DNA from: Haemophilus paraphrohaemolyticus
Lineage (GTDB): Bacteria > Pseudomonadota > Gammaproteobacteria > Enterobacterales > Pasteurellaceae
Assembly (NCBI RefSeq): GCF_002015045.1
Contig: NZ_MUXX01000020.1
Location: 1-42,313 of the forward strand
Length of the DNA stretch: 42,313 nt
Reading direction: 5' to 3'
The notes under the pieces are model-generated. The model did no database searches. It saw only the letters and a list, made by a program, of their open reading frames with translations, and was not told where the DNA came from. The translations under genes and the position numbers were made by a program. How positions within the stretch are numbered: the stretch's first letter is position 1; the number at the start of each line of letters is the position of its first letter. Below, piece by piece: positions 1 to 7,283 of this stretch.

Positions 1-16
1 TGTTTGGGTTGTACAG
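1..16. repeat. Left copy of 16-bp inverted repeat that bounds the window
   Basis: TGTTTGGGTTGTACAG at the first base is the exact reverse complement of 42295-42310. The match stops at base 17. It lies just downstream of pth. It could be the edge of an insertion element present in inverted copies on both sides, or an assembly effect at contig ends; the window does not show which. Confidence 0.85.
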
Positions 17-48
17 GAGGGCAAATTACGAATAAAATAATAAATTAG

Positions 49-633
49 TTACGCCTTAAACCCATTTAATCGATTAGTCGCCTTCACAATACCTTCTTTA
101 AACAGCACTTCTACACAGCGACTTGCTTCATCTACGGCAGAGTTTATTTTTTCTTGGTCTTGTGGAGCAGGTTTACCCAACACATAACCTGCTACTAAAT
201 CGCGATGACCTGGATGCCCAATGCCAATACGCACGCGGTAGAAATTATTGTTGTTACCAAGGCTTGCAATAATATCTTTCAAACCGTTATGACCGCCGTG
301 TCCGCCGCCTTGTTTGATTTTCGCTACACCAGGGGGAAGATCTAATTCATCGTGAGCAACCAAGATTTCTTCAGGCTTAATACGATAAAAATTTGCTAAA
401 GCCCCCACCGCTTTGCCACTTAAATTCATAAAAGTAGTCGGTACAAGCAAGCGAACTTCGTCTTGTGCGGTATTGATTTTTGCCACTTTACCAAAATATT
501 TTGCATCTTCTTTTAAAGAAACGTTATACATTCTAGCAAGCTCATTGATAAGCCATTCGCCTGCATTGTGGCGAGTGCCTTCATATTTACTGCCAGGGTT
601 GGCAAGCCCGACAATCAATTTAATCTGTGACAT
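49..633 (-). CDS. pth: Peptidyl-tRNA hydrolase
   Basis: Releases tRNA from peptidyl-tRNA that has dropped off the ribosome; an essential cytoplasmic monomer. The 194-residue product has the usual length and aligns along its whole length with E. coli Pth. N12 and the catalytic H22 sit in the GLANPG-x6-RHNAG block, followed by [19 protein letters not shown] and the glycine-rich [13 protein letters not shown] segment. In Haemophilus the gene normally sits beside ychF, but only 48 bp of downstream sequence are visible here before the window ends in the terminal inverted repeat, so that neighbour cannot be checked. The ATG start fits the family N-terminus. Identification is secure. Confidence 0.98.
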   Translation of the reverse strand: MSQIKLIVGLANPGSKYEGTRHNAGEWLINELARMYNVSLKEDAKYFGKVAKINTAQDEVRLLVPTTFMNLSGKAVGALANFYRIKPEEILVAHDELDLPPGVAKIKQGGGHGGHNGLKDIIASLGNNNNFYRVRIGIGHPGHRDLVAGYVLGKPAPQDQEKINSAVDEASRCVEVLFKEGIVKATNRLNGFKA

Positions 634-708
634 AATTTTGGCTTCTATTGGCTTTTAAATAAAAGGCGATATTGTAGGCAATTTGGGTAGATTTCTCAAG
701 GTAAAAAG

Positions 709-752
709 CAAGCGGTGAGATCTACAAAATCTTTTACAAATTTCACCGCTTG
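709..752 (-). terminator. Terminator-like inverted repeat after the DUF805 gene
   Basis: CAAGCGGTGA at 709-718 pairs perfectly with TCACCGCTTG at 743-752. Read on the minus strand the hairpin is followed by CTTTTT. The arms carry an AAGCGGT core like the uptake signal of the Actinobacillus pleuropneumoniae clade; paired uptake signals often double as terminators in this family. It would end the transcript of the DUF805 gene before pth. Confidence 0.6.
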
Positions 753-755
753 AAA

Positions 756-1313
756 TTATGGTTTATCCACTAATACGCTAATGGGTGTTTGTTCAGCAGG
801 TTCTGTTTTTGGATCTTCGCCATATTTGTTGGTAAAACGTTGTCCATCCATAAATAACAAAACACCGAGATAGATAGCGTACATCAATAATACGAGAGGC
901 ACTATAAGACCTGGAATGATGCTCGGATTTGCTTCATTGATATCCATAATGATAAAAGATAAAAATACTATAATTGGCAAACCTAAATAAACTGCAAGTT
1001 GCCACCATCCCGAGAAGCCTAAATCGTGTAGGCGACGAGCCGAAAGGCTAAAGTGGGCGAGCGTTGTTACCAAGCTAAAAAGAGAATAAGCAAGTCCAAA
1101 AATCAAAGTACCTGCATTTGCAATCATTCCGATTATTTCAGATTGAAAGGTTGCTGCTAAAAGATTTCCACCTAAATCAAATATCACTCCAGGAATGATA
1201 ATAAGAGCTAAGCTGATTAAAAATGAAATCAAGCTAAACCAACCAAATTCCGCCCGACGTGCTCGCCCGCGATAGGTAAATGTTTTTTTAAGTGCTTGGA
1301 TAAACCAGTTCAT
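756..1313 (-). CDS. DUF805 inner-membrane protein
   Basis: A 185-residue DUF805 (YhaH-like) protein of unknown biochemical role. The family signature is clear: a basic RGRARRAEFGWF block near residue 20, the ARRLHDLGFSGWW block near residues 92-104, and a C-terminal NKYGEDP. About four hydrophobic segments are visible (roughly residues 27-46, 62-85, 104-122, 133-155), so it should be an integral inner-membrane protein. The tail after NKYGEDP is polar and somewhat extended. It lies behind the toxin-antitoxin pair and is closed by the inverted repeat at 709-752. The family assignment is firm; the function is not known. Confidence 0.9.
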   Translation of the reverse strand: MNWFIQALKKTFTYRGRARRAEFGWFSLISFLISLALIIIPGVIFDLGGNLLAATFQSEIIGMIANAGTLIFGLAYSLFSLVTTLAHFSLSARRLHDLGFSGWWQLAVYLGLPIIVFLSFIIMDINEANPSIIPGLIVPLVLLMYAIYLGVLLFMDGQRFTNKYGEDPKTEPAEQTPISVLVDKP

Positions 1314-1355
1314 ACAGACCTCGTTGTTTGCAATTTATGGAGAGAATTTTACCGC

Positions 1356-1664
1356 TTATACGCCAACGATTAAATTAAATGTTTGCGGTGAATGTTCAAC
1401 CATTCTTAATAATAATGCGGCTTGTGGATTCGGTTTTGTTTTTCCTTGCTCCCAACCTTGATAGGTTCTCACGCTTGTTCTCAAACGATGAGCAAATACT
1501 GCTTGAGATAAATTTAATTTTTCACGAATAGCTTTCACTTCGTTAGCACTGATCGTCACAGGCTCTGATTTTTCAAGCGTCTCGGTGCGTAATGTGATTT
1601 TGCCTTGTAAGTGATCTTCGAGTGCTTTTGCCCCTTCCATTAAATCGTCAAATAAACGGCTCAT
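1356..1664 (-). CDS. XRE-type HTH antitoxin of a RelE-like toxin-antitoxin pair
   Basis: A 102-residue DNA-binding antitoxin. The C-terminal half carries an XRE helix-turn-helix (about residues 42-80: KAIREKLNLSQAVFA, then TSVRTYQGWEQGKTKP), typical of antitoxins of the HigA/NadS kind. The N-terminal 40 residues probably wrap the toxin. Its ATG overlaps the toxin stop codon (ATGA, 1661-1664), so the toxin is translated first and the two are coupled; toxin-first order is usual for HigBA-type modules. The likely operator is the dyad at 2041-2057. It probably represses its own operon; exact subfamily is not certain. Confidence 0.88.
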   Translation of the reverse strand: MSRLFDDLMEGAKALEDHLQGKITLRTETLEKSEPVTISANEVKAIREKLNLSQAVFAHRLRTSVRTYQGWEQGKTKPNPQAALLLRMVEHSPQTFNLIVGV

Positions 1665-2014
1665 TTATTCCCCCTTGCTAATGCTTTTAAGTTTTCTAAA
1701 ACAACTTTAAACGTTCTTTTTTCCGTTTCGTTTAAATCCTCTTTTTCGCCTTTTCCATAAGCGGCAAAAAGCCAAATCTGATTACCATTAACAAAATAAT
1801 GGTAAATTGCTCTTGTTCCTCCTCGTTTACCTTTATGACGAGAATGATCAGCTAATCGAATTTTTCTTAACCCGCCTGTTCCTTGAATAACATCACCTTT
1901 CTCTGGATTATCTAATAGTTCATTTTGGAAAAGTCGATACGCTTCATCACTAATATGTTCTTTTCGATATCGTTCAAAGGGTGGTAATTCGATAAAAGTT
2001 AATTTCATCTTCAC
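1661..2014 (-). CDS. RelE/HigB-family toxin
   Basis: A 117-residue toxin of the RelE/ParE superfamily, members of which usually cut mRNA on the ribosome. Family features are the motif GLRKIRLAD, the strongly basic stretch around SRHKGKRGGTRAIYH (residues 58-72), the strand NQIWLFAAYGKGEKEDL, and a C-terminal helix. The core order of strands and helices fits the proteins annotated as RelE/ParE toxins next to NadS-like antitoxins. It is the promoter-proximal gene of the pair and ends in a 4-nt overlap with the antitoxin. The ATG at 2014 is the first one behind the TATAAT element. Catalytic residues cannot be assigned with certainty by eye. Confidence 0.87.
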   Translation of the reverse strand: MKMKLTFIELPPFERYRKEHISDEAYRLFQNELLDNPEKGDVIQGTGGLRKIRLADHSRHKGKRGGTRAIYHYFVNGNQIWLFAAYGKGEKEDLNETEKRTFKVVLENLKALARGNK

Positions 2015-2037
2015 ATTCCATATATAAATACAATTTG

Positions 2038-2057
2038 ATTATACGCTTAAAGAGTAT
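2038..2057 (-). promoter_or_regulatory. Toxin-antitoxin promoter -10 with overlapping dyad
   Basis: On the minus strand TATAAT (2038-2043) lies 23 nt before the toxin ATG. It abuts ATACGCTTAAAGAGTAT (2041-2057), which matches its own reverse complement at 14 of 17 positions. A dyad over the -10 box fits autorepression by the HTH antitoxin. No good -35 box is visible. Confidence 0.5.
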
Positions 2058-2070
2058 GAAGTAAAAACAA

Positions 2071-2106
2071 AAAAGCTACGAATATGTGATAGATATTGTA
2101 GCTTTT
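2071..2106 (-). terminator. srmB intrinsic terminator
   Basis: AAAAGCTAC (2071-2079) pairs with GTAGCTTTT (2098-2106), and the inner AATAT/ATATT lengthens the stem. On the minus strand the hairpin runs into a T-rich tract. It separates srmB from the toxin-antitoxin operon. Confidence 0.75.
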
Positions 2107-2114
2107 AAAATGAA

Positions 2115-3452
2115 TTAACCTTCAGTTTTTGCACCACTTGGCTTTCTGCGTTTACCAATATTTTTGGTATCTTTATGACGCACTTTTACCTTCGTTTTTG
2201 CCGCTTCTTTTTTCGCCTCTTTGCGTTTTTTGATGCGAGCTTTCTCTTTTTTCGTGGTGGTATTGGCTTCGCCATCTTTCGGAGCTTTGGTGCGAGGTTC
2301 TAAGCCTTCAATCACACGCGGTTTTAATGGCTCTTCGGTGTAGCGTTTGATTTTACCAAGCAGTTTATAATCGTGGGCTTCCACTAAGGATATAGCTGAA
2401 CCTTTTTTGCCTGCACGTGCAGTACGACCGATACGATGCAAATAAGTATCTGCACTGTAAGGCAAATCAAAGTTAATCACAAAATCGACATCATCAATAT
2501 CAATTCCGCGAGCGGCAACATCGGTTGAAACCAACACATTCACTCCCCCCTCTTTTAAGCGAGAAATTGCCTGATTACGCTGGGTTTGTGCCATTTCGCC
2601 CTCTAAATAGGTCGAACGAATGCCACGTTTACGCAGGGTTTCGCTCAGCTCACGCACATTTTCACGGCGACGAACAAACACAATCGCTTTTTCCATTGCT
2701 AATTCGCTAATCAAGCGAGCAAGCTGTTTGGTTTTGTGCTCAACATTATCGGAATGGTAGTACCATTGCTGAATTTTCTTACGTTCGCGGCGGCTTGGTT
2801 CGGCTTCGATTTGTACAGGGTCGTTTAGCAAACGTTTTGCAAAATCGGTTAATAATTCGCCCTCAAGTGTTGCTGAGAATAGCCACGTATGTTTACGCCA
2901 ACGGGTTTCTGCCGCAATTTTTTCTGCATCTTGTCCAAAGCCCATTTGCAACATTCGATCGGCTTCATCAAAAATAAGAATTTCTACTGCACGGCAGTCA
3001 AAGTTTTCTTCTTTGATGTATTGCATTAAACGACCAGGTGTTGCGACCACAATATCTTGATTGCTGTTGAAAATCTCACCATGATTTTGATACGCCACAC
3101 CGCCCGTAATAGTGGCAATACTGAGTTTTGTAAATTTCGCCAATGCTTCTGCTTGTTCTGCCACTTGCATTGCCAATTCTCGGGTTGGTGTTAATATCAA
3201 AATACGTGGTGCACCAGGTTTACGGCGAGGATAGTCTAACAAATGTTGAATAGCAGGCAGTAAAAACGCGGCGGTTTTGCCTGTGCCTGTTGGAGCTGAA
3301 CCTAACAAATCACGCCCATCTAACGCGTGTGGAATGGTTTGAGCTTGCACCGAGGTTGGGCGTTTATAGCCTTTTTCGTTCAAGGCTTTGAGTAGTTGAG
3401 GGGATAGATCAAACTCTTCAAATGTAGTTAAAATCGGGGTTTCCGTTGTCAT
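2115..3452 (-). CDS. srmB: DEAD-box ATP-dependent RNA helicase SrmB
   Basis: Unwinds RNA during assembly of the 50S ribosomal subunit. The 445-residue product is almost exactly the length of E. coli SrmB (444). It shows the full DEAD-box set in order: the Q motif at the N-terminus, APTGTGKT (motif I), PTRELA, TPGRL, DEAD, SATLE (motif III), then the second RecA domain with DVAARGID and HRIGRTARAG. A highly basic tail of about 60 residues follows, as in SrmB. It has its own promoter (3494-3502) and terminator (2071-2106). SrmB fits better than DeaD or RhlE by length and by the tail. Confidence 0.93.
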   Translation of the reverse strand: MTTETPILTTFEEFDLSPQLLKALNEKGYKRPTSVQAQTIPHALDGRDLLGSAPTGTGKTAAFLLPAIQHLLDYPRRKPGAPRILILTPTRELAMQVAEQAEALAKFTKLSIATITGGVAYQNHGEIFNSNQDIVVATPGRLMQYIKEENFDCRAVEILIFDEADRMLQMGFGQDAEKIAAETRWRKHTWLFSATLEGELLTDFAKRLLNDPVQIEAEPSRRERKKIQQWYYHSDNVEHKTKQLARLISELAMEKAIVFVRRRENVRELSETLRKRGIRSTYLEGEMAQTQRNQAISRLKEGGVNVLVSTDVAARGIDIDDVDFVINFDLPYSADTYLHRIGRTARAGKKGSAISLVEAHDYKLLGKIKRYTEEPLKPRVIEGLEPRTKAPKDGEANTTTKKEKARIKKRKEAKKEAAKTKVKVRHKDTKNIGKRRKPSGAKTEG

Positions 3453-3493
3453 GCTAATCCTTACTAGCGGTTAAATTTTGCTAAATCTTTGCA

Positions 3494-3520
3494 AGTATAG
3501 CATAAAGGGGAATGCCCTTT
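3494..3520 (-). promoter_or_regulatory. srmB extended -10 promoter with adjoining hairpin
   Basis: On the minus strand TGCTATACT (3494-3502) is an extended -10 element about 42 nt before the srmB ATG. Just upstream AAAGGG/CCCTTT (3504-3509 and 3515-3520) forms a small hairpin that could end transcription from the tesB side. No clear -35 box is needed for an extended -10. Confidence 0.5.
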
Positions 3521-3538
3521 TGTATAAATCGTATAAAG

Positions 3539-3679
3539 TCAGGGTATCTGATTTATCAGCTGAATTTGTGGCAGAAGATTATCGTAGAGATCATTAACTA
3601 AACGACATTTTTCTTGTGGATTCGCTGTTTTTAGTGCGGTTTCAACCGGTTGCCAAAATTGTGTAATAAGTGCGGTCAT
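3539..3679 (-). pseudogene. Truncated DUF455-like gene (N-terminal remnant)
   Basis: A 46-codon reading frame starts 10 bp behind the tesB stop and ends at a TGA. Its product contains ETALKTANPQEKCRLVNDLY, which resembles the N-terminal segment (DPxxK-x3-L-x5-W) of DUF455 ferritin-like proteins. As I recall, H. influenzae Rd has a DUF455 gene right behind tesB (HI0076-HI0077). The ferritin-like core is missing. Only 86 bp separate its stop from srmB, so this looks like a gene cut short by deletion. The start overlaps an uptake signal (AAGTGCGGT). It might also be a genuine small protein; I hold the remnant reading more likely. Confidence 0.5.
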
Positions 3680-3689
3680 TTTTTCTCTC

Positions 3690-4550
3690 TTATTCGTTAA
3701 AACGGATCAAGCCTTCTTGTTGTGTTGTTGCGATTAATTGACCATCCTGCGAGAAAATTTGTCCGCGTGCTAAGCCTCGCCCTCCAAACGCATTATTGCT
3801 TTCAATTGCGTGCAAATGCCAGTGATTTAAATCAAACGGACGATGGAACCAAATACTATGATCAATCGTTGCAACTTTCATTCCTTTTTGTAAAAAGCCT
3901 TTTTCGTGCGGATGAAGTGCGGTCAAAATACAGTGAAAATCGGAAAAATAAGCCAATAAACATTGCTGAATTTTTATATCAAGCGGCGTTTCACCATTGG
4001 TTTTAAACCAAGAATATTGCTCGGCTGGCAATTTTGTCCCATTAAATGGGTTATTCAAATATTTGGTTCTCACCTCAAATGGACGCTCAGCTGCAAATTT
4101 TTCATTGAGTGGTTCCGGCAAGGTTTGAGCCACTTTTTGTAGCATCACATTTTCATCTGTAAAGTCTTCAGGCGCGCCAACATTTGGCATTGTATTTTGA
4201 TGTTCAAAACCTTTTTCAGGCACTTGGAAAGAAGCGGTTACATGACAAATGGTATTTTTATGTTGAATGGCTTTTACGCGTAATGCAGAAAAGTTACGCC
4301 CGTCACGCAAGGTTTCCACATCGTAAATAATCGGATATTGACTGTCTCCTGGAGCAAGAAAATAGGCATGACAAGAATGTAAAATGCGATCTTCTGGCGC
4401 CACCTGCATTGCCGCAGATAACGCCTGCGCCACAACTTGCCCACCAAATACTTGGCGAAAACCTAAATCTTGGCTTTCACCACGAAAGATTAAATCATCA
4501 ATTTTTTCAAGCTTAAGAAGATGAATAAGGTTATTGAGAATATTTGACAT
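3690..4550 (-). CDS. tesB: Acyl-CoA thioesterase II
   Basis: Hydrolyses medium- and long-chain acyl-CoA to free fatty acid and CoA in the cytoplasm. From the chosen ATG the product has 286 residues, the same as E. coli TesB, and starts MSNILNNLIHLL like the family. Typical blocks are LGFRQVFGGQVVAQAL, HSCHAYFLAPGDS, YDVETLRDGRNFSALRV and ATIDHSIWFHRPF, with the active-site Asp in TIDHS and Gln in TTQQEGL near the C-terminus; it is a double hot-dog fold. The frame is open further upstream to 4622, but an AAGGAA ribosome-binding site sits before 4550 and the upstream part includes an uptake signal and has no family similarity. Confidence 0.95.
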   Translation of the reverse strand: MSNILNNLIHLLKLEKIDDLIFRGESQDLGFRQVFGGQVVAQALSAAMQVAPEDRILHSCHAYFLAPGDSQYPIIYDVETLRDGRNFSALRVKAIQHKNTICHVTASFQVPEKGFEHQNTMPNVGAPEDFTDENVMLQKVAQTLPEPLNEKFAAERPFEVRTKYLNNPFNGTKLPAEQYSWFKTNGETPLDIKIQQCLLAYFSDFHCILTALHPHEKGFLQKGMKVATIDHSIWFHRPFDLNHWHLHAIESNNAFGGRGLARGQIFSQDGQLIATTQQEGLIRFNE

Positions 4551-4649
4551 ATTGCTTTCCTTGAGGATAAGAAAAAGTGCGGTTATTTTAGCGGAGATTT
4601 TGGGGAATGCCAAAGCTAGCAATAATTTTAAGATAGAAGTAAAAACTTA

Positions 4650-4974
4650 ATTTTAATCCCTTTGGAACAGGGCAATGTCTTTCGACCGATGCTAAAATGG
4701 AACGCATCGCTAGTACAATCGTCTCAATCCCTTTGGAACAGGGCAATGTCTTTCGACTTAATCTTAGGGTTAGCCGTAGGGTTATTGAAGTAGTGTCTCA
4801 ATCCCTTTGGAACAGGGCAATGTCTTTCGACTTTTTTGAGGTTGATGTAATTAGACAGCGAGTATTAGGTCTCAATCCCTTTGGAACAGGGCAATGTCTT
4901 TCGACCTAAGAGCTTAAAACCTAATGCGTATATCAAAGTCTCAATCCCTTTGGAACAGGGCAATGTCTTTCGAC
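4650..4974 (-). CRISPR. CRISPR array, 5 repeats of 37 bp, 4 spacers
   Basis: Repeats lie at 4650-4686, 4721-4757, 4795-4831, 4869-4905 and 4938-4974. Four are identical; the one at 4650 has three mismatches in its first five bases, as expected of the leader-distal end. Spacers are 34, 37, 37 and 32 bp. On the plus strand the repeat starts GTCTCAATCCCTTTGG and ends TGTCTTTCGAC. Read on the minus strand it ends ATTGAGAC, which resembles the 8-nt 5' handle of type I and type III crRNAs, so transcription should be leftward with the leader on the right. CCCT/AGGG inside the repeat gives a short stem. No cas gene is in the window. I saw no spacer match to the prophage by eye. Confidence 0.95.
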
Positions 4975-5227
4975 TGCAGTGGGGGGTTAGAGCCTTGTGT
5001 GGCAAGGCTTCCCAGAGCCACTTCCCAACTTTTTCTGATGCTTGAATAGTTGGGTATTGATTTGATTAAATATTGAACAATTTTTATCATTCTTATTTTT
5101 TCAAAACGCAGTCAAAAGTGCGGTGTATTTTAACAGAGTTTTTCAGATGCGCCAGTCCTCGCTACAATAAAAATAAATTTTACAAATTTGTATTTGCTGA
5201 CAATTTTTCAAAACTTGCTTATACTTC
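4975..5227. other. CRISPR leader-side flank up to the prophage end
   Basis: No gene is supported here. The first 60 bp hold a 7-bp hairpin (AGCCTTG at 4991-4997, CAAGGCT at 5003-5009) and a spaced CCCAACT/AGTTGGG pair. The rest is AT-rich, as expected of a leader, and contains one uptake signal near 5115. The prophage begins at its right border. Confidence 0.5.
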
Positions 5228-5311
5228 TGTTGCGAGCCAAAAAAACTGCGAAAAAAAGCCATTAAAACTGCGAAAATAAAACCCTAAGATTTTTTCGTTG
5301 TTTTAATGGCT
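5228..5311. other. Candidate phage late-end terminus with transposase sites
   Basis: The end is proposed at a TG (5228 or 5231), as in all Mu-type elements. Two direct copies of AAAACTGCGAAAA-like sequence follow at about 5243-5255 and 5264-5276, and a related copy in reverse orientation (TTTTTTCG) near 5290. A perfect 12-bp inverted repeat, AGCCATTAAAAC (5257-5268) and GTTTTAATGGCT (5300-5311), frames them. The Mu right end has comparable spaced sites with CGAAAA cores. The assignment is inferred from this pattern. Confidence 0.6.
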
Positions 5312-5350
5312 AATTTGTATATTTAAACGGTCTTTAAAGGCGGTTTAAAT

Positions 5351-6184
5351 TTAGAACTTATAAATCATATTATCCTCATAAATCCCATCTTTGGAGGTTG
5401 AAGCCTTCACCACAATTCGCTCATAATTCTCAAATGCTTGCCAGTTATCTGTTTTGCTTTCCTGCATGTAATCCAAATAGCGAATGAACTCACTTTTCGT
5501 GCTACTAAAGAAAATATAAGGCGGTTTGGTGAGATTGATAAGTCGCAAGAAATCAATCAAATCAAAATAAGTCGATTGTTTATAACTCTCTTGGCGAGTG
5601 CATAAGTAAGGCGGGTCAAGCAGCAATAACACCTTCTCTTGGTCTTTATAACGTGGAATGAGTTTGTGGAAAGACTCGCTGACAATCTCAATACCATCTA
5701 AATATCCCTCAGCTGACGGATAATCAGATTGGCGAACGCAATGCCAAAAATCTTTAGCAAATAACGCCTCAAAACTGCTGACTTGTTGCCCCGAAAATAA
5801 CAACCAAGAAGCCAAACAATTTAGGTCTTTATACCCTTGAAAATCGTTGATTTTATTGATGATTTCAGCTTTAATTTCCTTGCTCAAACGCCCATTTTTT
5901 GGTACAATACCGTGTAAGTGATTAAAGATAATTTGGCGTAATCGGTTGATGTCGTCAATGTATTTTAATCTCTTAGCGTAGCCATCAAAATCGTTATAAA
6001 TTACGGTCGCTTTTGGCTTGATATGCTTGGCTGTATGGCTTAATAAGCCACTTCCACCAAATACGTCCACAATCGTCCAACCTTCGCCCTCTCCATCAAT
6101 GTGTTTGTCTAATACGGCTTGCACATGCTTCAAAAACATTCGTTTCTGCCCAACAAAAGGTAACGGAGCCTGCTTGAATTGCAC
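5351..6184 (-). CDS. D12-class DNA N6-adenine methyltransferase
   Basis: Transfers methyl groups from S-adenosylmethionine to adenine in DNA; in a phage it should shield the genome from host restriction. Motifs are PLPFVGQKRMFLKHV at the N-terminus (place of the Dam AGGK block), FGGSG (residues 42-46, cofactor binding) and the catalytic DPPY (190-193). It stands at the late end of the phage, the place of the modification gene mom in Mu. The annotated frame opens with GTG at 6184 and has no Shine-Dalgarno. A better start, ATG at 6209 behind AAAGGGA, is one base out of frame and separated from it by four CAAA units, so expression may be phase variable. Confidence 0.87.
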   Translation of the reverse strand: MQFKQAPLPFVGQKRMFLKHVQAVLDKHIDGEGEGWTIVDVFGGSGLLSHTAKHIKPKATVIYNDFDGYAKRLKYIDDINRLRQIIFNHLHGIVPKNGRLSKEIKAEIINKINDFQGYKDLNCLASWLLFSGQQVSSFEALFAKDFWHCVRQSDYPSAEGYLDGIEIVSESFHKLIPRYKDQEKVLLLLDPPYLCTRQESYKQSTYFDLIDFLRLINLTKPPYIFFSSTKSEFIRYLDYMQESKTDNWQAFENYERIVVKASTSKDGIYEDNMIYKF

Positions 6185-6189
6185 TACGC

Positions 6190-6205
6190 TTTGTTTGTTT
6201 GTTTG
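6190..6205 (-). repeat. Tetranucleotide tract (CAAA)4 at the methyltransferase start
   Basis: Four TTTG units on the plus strand, CAAA on the coding strand, lie right behind ATG 6207-6209. From that ATG to the methyltransferase GTG are 22 nt, so the two are out of frame as written. Three or six units would join them. Tetranucleotide tracts switch several Haemophilus genes, including restriction-modification genes; four units is short for such a switch. Confidence 0.6.
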
Positions 6206-6241
6206 TCATTATTATCCCTTTTTCTGGTTGAATTACATCCT

Positions 6242-6265
6242 ATCTCTAAAATACTATTTAGAGAT
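6242..6265 (-). promoter_or_regulatory. Dyad upstream of the methyltransferase gene
   Basis: ATCTCTAAA (6242-6250) and TTTAGAGAT (6257-6265) form a perfect 9-bp stem with a 6-nt loop, 33 nt before the candidate ATG at 6209. It could be a protein-binding dyad or an RNA hairpin controlling the modification gene. It resembles the late promoter motif only loosely and has no -10 at the same distance. Confidence 0.45.
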
Positions 6266-6276
6266 ATAAAATTATT

Positions 6277-6957
6277 TTAAACCTTATCAGGCCAAGGGTC
6301 GGATGTTGTCCACATCATAGCGGGCGGTCTTAGATTTTTGGGGCCAATGTCAGGAATTGCCTCATTGCCTTTTATTTTAGGGTCTGCGTGGTATGGGGTA
6401 AATCGCATGAAATTAGCATCGCCTACACCTCCCACATAAATACCTGCAACAGCTCTATTTGTATCATCATCATATAAGCTAAATCCACAAGAGTCATCTG
6501 ATCTAAATCCAAGAGGAATCCCACTTGTACCAATAACTTCAACCCTCCCTGGCTGTCTTGGTAGATACCCTTTTTCTTTTTTGCCTAAATAACCAAATAG
6601 CCCCCACGTCAAACCGCCCATATGACATGATACAAGGTTGCCTTGCCTGCGTAGTTTAATGTAAGCACCAGGCTTTAGGTTTTTAGTTACAGCATTAACC
6701 AAACCTGTATCACCATCTATCACCACCCATTTCCCGTTGCGTTTTTGCCATTTCCAGGCTCCGACTCCACCGCCATCTGATGACTCATAGATAGTCCCGT
6801 TAGGCTCATTGCCTTTTATTTTGGGCTCCTCTCCTGTTATTTTGTCACCTGTTGTATCGGGCTTATCAGGGCGACCTCTACCAAGCACAACGGTTATGGC
6901 TTTAACATCTCGCCCGATTTGTTCTAGGACTTCAGGCAGTTGTTGTAAAAGGTCCAT
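6277..6957 (-). CDS. Phage protein of unknown function, fibre-distal late gene
   Basis: A 226-residue protein I do not recognise. The first 30 residues form an amphipathic helix, followed by a charged, glycine- and proline-rich linker with the phrase PKIKGNE, which returns near residue 193. The middle (about 55-190) looks like a compact beta-rich domain (AWKWQKRNGKWVVIDGDTG, then CHMGGLTWGLFGYLG). It lies in the last late operon after the tail fibre genes and overlaps its upstream neighbour by one base (TAATG). A virion surface, host-range or tail-tip role is possible from position alone. No signal peptide or membrane segment is visible. Confidence 0.7.
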   Translation of the reverse strand: MDLLQQLPEVLEQIGRDVKAITVVLGRGRPDKPDTTGDKITGEEPKIKGNEPNGTIYESSDGGGVGAWKWQKRNGKWVVIDGDTGLVNAVTKNLKPGAYIKLRRQGNLVSCHMGGLTWGLFGYLGKKEKGYLPRQPGRVEVIGTSGIPLGFRSDDSCGFSLYDDDTNRAVAGIYVGGVGDANFMRFTPYHADPKIKGNEAIPDIGPKNLRPPAMMWTTSDPWPDKV

Positions 6958-7283
6958 TAGCTATTTTTTCCTCGTAAATAAGCTGCCTTTAAGTCCATTG
7001 CTTTTAAGGTGTTAATTTGCTCAATCACGCCATCTAAACTCTGTTTAAATTCCGTCAGTTTGCTGGTTAGTGCCTCAGGTGCACTGCTTCCGCTTGCTTT
7101 GAGTTTGCGTAACTCTTCTGCCAGCTCTCTAAACGTGTCTAAATCTGCCCATACTTCGCCACCGAGTAAATCCGCTTTGAGTTGGTTGATTTTCGCTTCG
7201 AGCTGTTGATAAAGGGCTTTATCTTGCTCGCCTAAGTATTGAGCAAACTCGGTTAAGAGTTGTTGAATGTTTTGTGTTGTCAT
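6957..7283 (-). CDS. Small coiled-coil late protein
   Basis: A 108-residue, largely helical protein of unknown function. Heptad-like patterns run through most of it (ALYQQLEAKINQLKADLL, FRELAEELRKLKA, LTEFKQSLDGVIEQINTLKA), so it probably oligomerises as a coiled coil. There is no transmembrane segment. It overlaps the next gene at its 5' end by four bases and the following gene by one base, so it is translationally coupled within the fibre-distal group. It could be a structural spacer or chaperone for the neighbouring 226-residue protein; this is only inferred from the tight coupling. Confidence 0.7.
   Translation of the reverse strand: MTTQNIQQLLTEFAQYLGEQDKALYQQLEAKINQLKADLLGGEVWADLDTFRELAEELRKLKASGSSAPEALTSKLTEFKQSLDGVIEQINTLKAMDLKAAYLRGKNS

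Noticed and set aside
4697..4909. 70-codon plus-strand reading frame
   Set aside because: It consists of CRISPR repeats and spacers.
4687..4937. Self-targeting of the prophage by a spacer
   Set aside because: I compared the four spacers with the window by eye on both strands and found no convincing match; an alignment would be decisive.
5073..5279. 68-codon plus-strand reading frame
   Set aside because: It runs across the proposed phage end, has no ribosome-binding site and low-complexity content.
5330..5350. Sixth copy of the late promoter motif (CTTTAAAGGCGGTTTAAATT)
   Set aside because: The centre differs, it lies behind the last late gene, and no gene follows in the right direction.
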